A stretch of 64,000 bases of DNA from Effrenium voratum (Eukaryota > Sar > Dinophyceae > Suessiales > Symbiodiniaceae): assembly GCA_963377175.1 (NCBI GenBank), contig CAUJNA010003826.1, positions 1-64,000 on the forward strand. Direction: 5' to 3'. The notes under the pieces were generated by a model that was not told the origin of the DNA, did not search any database, and saw only the letters and a program-made list of their open reading frames with translations. Position numbers and translations under genes: made by a program. Shown here in pieces: positions 62,876 through 64,000 of the stretch (positions are counted from its first letter, which is position 1; every line of letters starts with the position of its first letter).

Positions 62876-63898
62876 CTTCGTGGCAGCCCCAAATGGCCGT
62901 GAGGACGGGTGGCAAAAAAATGCAAGTTTTGGAGAGGCCTGAGGAACAAGGCCACTCCGAACAGCCACACGCACACACAAAGCTCAAGGGCAACCTGCCT
63001 TCGCCATGCAAGAGGAGAGGTCCGATTTGTCAAAATATGTTCTTGCACTTTGGGCATCCTATCCTGTCATACAGCGGTTGCTTGAGCAACTCTAGCAGAC
63101 GGATTGTCAACCCACACCGGGACATGTATATTGAATATCTTGTTTGCGTAATTGTTTCCATGATTACGCCCTCATAAATGTGCTTGTAAATTTATCTGCT
63201 GATTATTTCTGTTTGTTCATGTCCGTGTATGTCCTTCACGTGAAGCTGTTACGATTCTCCCGTCACGTGCTTTGCACACCCAGTGTAGCGCCGACTTTTC
63301 AGCACCAACACCAAGTTTCCAATGAGCCCACCATGGCTAACTCAGGTGTTGGCTTTCCTCACCTGTAACTCCCCCGCCTTACTAAAAAAAGGGGTCCCAG
63401 TTCAAAAGTGATTCTATTCTGAAATAACCGTCATCCCCTGGTGAACAGCCAGGTGGTAGTAATCCAAGGTTTGCACGGGGGTCTCTCCGGGTAAGCCCTA
63501 ATTCTGAGAAACACCCATGTGGACTAGTTTTATTATAGTTTTATTGGTAACATTTTGGCGGGCATCATTTACGTGGTATGTCTATCAACCATTGAGGGTT
63601 GTTCCGATCGGTTCAAACTCATGAAATGCAGCGAAAGACGCATGCAACTTCGGGATTTCGTAAGGCAACCCGGACAAACCGAAGCCTCCCACCATCCCGT
63701 GGGAAAATTAGCCTTCCAGGGGCCTCCAGTCTTCCACGCTAGGCGGGACGGTAACGTAACAACAATATAACCCCCCCGACGAAAAGCCAGAAGTGACCAA
63801 ACCTTTCTCCGTCCGTCCATCCCGAGACTGCATGCAAGCAACTCCCTCCGCAAGAATTCAACCAAAAACGGCCAAAAACCGAAGCCCAAGACACACAC
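62876..63898. other. presumed intron or spacer
   Basis: No supported exon. AT-rich near 63120-63240. Confidence 0.4.
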
Positions 63899-63971
63899 CG
63901 TCAAGGTCCAGCGCCGCCTCCAAACGCTTCTTGAAGGCATCCAGGTTCTCAGCGATCTCCTCGACCATGCA
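63899..63971 (-). CDS. candidate exon near the window edge
   Basis: 73 nt on the minus strand with a CATGCTTAG acceptor and a CTTGACG|GTGTGT donor. After Cys it has ATG (63966-63968) and an acidic/hydrophobic helix: Val-Glu-Glu-Ile-Ala-Glu-Asn-Leu-Asp, Lys-Lys-Arg-Leu-Glu-Ala-Ala-Leu. Heptad-like spacing suggests an amphipathic or coiled-coil helix. It is the right-most member of the minus-strand exon series. Confidence 0.48.
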
Positions 63972-64000
63972 CTAAGCATGCGAAGGCCTGATTCACTGAC

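Overview
The window looks like nuclear DNA of a dinoflagellate, possibly a Suessiales or Symbiodiniaceae-type genome. Three things suggest this. Copies of the 3' part of the dinoflagellate spliced leader are embedded in retroelement ends. One long intron-free gene has a domain layout I associate with dinoflagellates. The rest is sparse: short exon-like segments, almost all on the minus strand, separated by long repeat-rich stretches. No rRNA, intact tRNA, prokaryote-type operon or CRISPR array was seen.

Layout. 1-3650: no convincing gene, a poly(A) run and a G/T minisatellite. 3650-8755: a 5.1 kb array of mixed 4-bp (TACA) and 5-bp (ATTAC/AACAT) units. 8.8-12.8 kb: a string of short candidate exons on the minus strand with splice-like borders. 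13.2-15.8 kb: six adjacent low-complexity or tandem arrays and one tRNA-like relic. 20.45 kb: one strong single exon.

The centre of the window is a 12,498-bp tyrosine-recombinase retroelement on the minus strand (22234-34731). Its repeats lie in the order A1 ... B1A2 ... B2, with 116-bp A copies and 152-bp B copies that I read as identical; B1 and A2 abut with no base between them. This is the split-direct-repeat layout of PAT/Ngaro-type DIRS elements, except that the BA junction sits in mid-element. It divides a recombinase half (zinc-ribbon ORF1, ORF2, tyrosine recombinase) from a polymerase half (CCCH-finger gag-like ORF, methyltransferase-like domain, reverse transcriptase, RNase H). Each half begins with A plus an ATG 15-24 nt further on, and each ends with B, so the element can also be read as two cooperating units in head-to-tail tandem. 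Nineteen copies of a 19-nt hairpin repeat, all in one orientation, are scattered through it. Sequence changes among copies fall in the loop or are compensated in the stem. Each copy carries CAG|GT, and using two of these as splice donors would reconnect broken reading frames in phase.

A smaller, decayed relative of the polymerase half lies at 49.1-50.66 kb. It has its own diverged version of the hairpin and its own spliced-leader relic. Between the two elements is a 953-codon intron-free gene (38568-41429) with an SH3-like N-terminus and a Cys/His cluster. From 57 kb to the right edge, further candidate minus-strand exons are interleaved with dispersed repeats, consistent with the one-directional gene clusters of dinoflagellates. 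Exon calls rest on coding-like composition plus GT/GC donors and AG acceptors and need transcript support. The retroelement structure rests on direct sequence identity.
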